Below, one piece after another: positions 49,745-50,484 of a DNA stretch of 50,484 nt; position 1 is the first letter of the stretch, and each line of letters starts with the position of its first letter. Origin of the DNA: Verrucomicrobiota bacterium (lineage in GTDB: Bacteria; Verrucomicrobiota; Verrucomicrobiia; Chthoniobacterales; Terrimicrobiaceae); assembly GCA_009886045.1 (NCBI GenBank), contig VFJO01000042.1:1-50484 (forward strand), in the 5' to 3' direction. The notes below the pieces were generated by a model, which was not told where the DNA came from, made no database searches, and saw only the letters and a list, made by a program, of their open reading frames with translations. The position numbers were made by a program, and so were the translations under genes.

Positions 49745-49956
49745 AATTAGCTTATGCTGCGATGGGAAATTGATTTGAGAACCATGTTGAATTCAAAAAA
49801 AACTGCATCATTGAAGGCCGCTTCTTTGAGTCCGACTTCGATCGCGTCTATAGATAACGGCCCAACTCTGGGCCAACCACCCGATGATTTCAAACTGCAT
49901 ACTTGTGACTTTCCATCTGCCACCTCTATCATGATGCTGCCTCTTCGCCGTCTCAC

Positions 49957-50484
49957 ATGTTCCGCCGCATAGCATTTTTTTTAGCTTTTTTGGTCTTTTC
50001 GGCTGCTCTTCACGCCGCGCAGCCGAAGGAGGCCTTGCTGATTGCCAACGGGAAATACTCGCACTTTGCGGGGTTGGCGAATCCAGGCCCTGATGCGGCA
50101 AAATTAAGCGCGGCGCTGGAGCAACTCGGATTCCGCGTGCGTGTGGTGCGCGATGGGAACCGCGAGCAGATGCTCGACGCCATCGCAGAGTTTGAGCGAG
50201 GGCTGCGCAATACGGACGCGATTGCGTTTTTCCATTACGGGGGACACGGCGTTCAAGTGGATGGGAAAAACTACCTCCTCCCGGCGGATGCCGACATTCC
50301 GGATGAGCGGCGGGTGGCGACGCGTGCGGTGGCTTTGGATGAAGTGATGACGGCGATGGATGCCGCCGCAGCCCGAGCGAGCATTATTGTGATCGACGCT
50401 TGCCGCGACAACCCCCTGCCTGCGGGAAGTGGGCGGAACCTCGCGCGGGGCCTCTCGGTGGTGGGGATGAAGCCGAAAAACTCC
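49957..50484 (+). CDS. Second caspase-like peptidase, truncated by window end (absent from ORF track because no stop in window)
   Basis: MFRRIAFFLAFLVFSAALHAAQPKEALLIANGKYSHFAGLANPGPDAAKL...HYGGHG...DACRDNPLPAGSG...; near-identical to the 46909 gene. Confidence 0.92.
   Translation, partial: MFRRIAFFLAFLVFSAALHAAQPKEALLIANGKYSHFAGLANPGPDAAKLSAALEQLGFRVRVVRDGNREQMLDAIAEFERGLRNTDAIAFFHYGGHGVQVDGKNYLLPADADIPDERRVATRAVALDEVMTAMDAAAARASIIVIDACRDNPLPAGSGRNLARGLSVVGMKPKNS

Overview
Bacterial chromosomal window. Gene content (T2SS pseudopilins, exosortase, dapFAB/lysA, CsgG/caspase/FGE proteins) suggests a Verrucomicrobia-type genome, but this is inferred from family resemblance only. From 1 to about 37 kb the window is mostly housekeeping: DUF362 protein, Ski2-like helicase, pyruvate dehydrogenase E1a/E1b/E2, atpDC, a type II secretion operon (GspG-H-I-J-K-L-M-[C-like]-D-E-F), trpF, pgsA, lysA, a sugar transferase plus exosortase locus, panB, folK and dapBAF. 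From about 37 to 50.5 kb the window is accessory and much more unusual. It holds a LytS/LytTR-type two-component system with a two-gene nucleotidyltransferase module between kinase and regulator. It also holds an envelope-type locus (LPP20-like, lipoprotein, CsgG/DUF4384, caspase-FGE, second caspase) interrupted by cassette-like genes (orphan HicB, four-helix-bundle, BRO-N remnant plus YhcG/DUF1016 nuclease, J-domain pair). Main observations: (1) two 37-bp near-identical sites, each with 9-bp direct repeats at exact 21-bp spacing, matching the LytTR/AlgR consensus, upstream of the LysM and kinase/LPP20 genes; (2) a dispersed polypurine/polypyrimidine repeat at the junctions of the interrupted locus, supplying Shine-Dalgarno plus ATG on one strand and signal-peptide-like sequence on the other; (3) a caspase-FGE C-terminus with NNY-codon-rich, strand-skew-switched sequence resembling a diversity-generating-retroelement variable region, with a near-identical caspase paralogue cut by the window end. 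No rRNA, tRNA, CRISPR or reverse transcriptase was recognised by eye.
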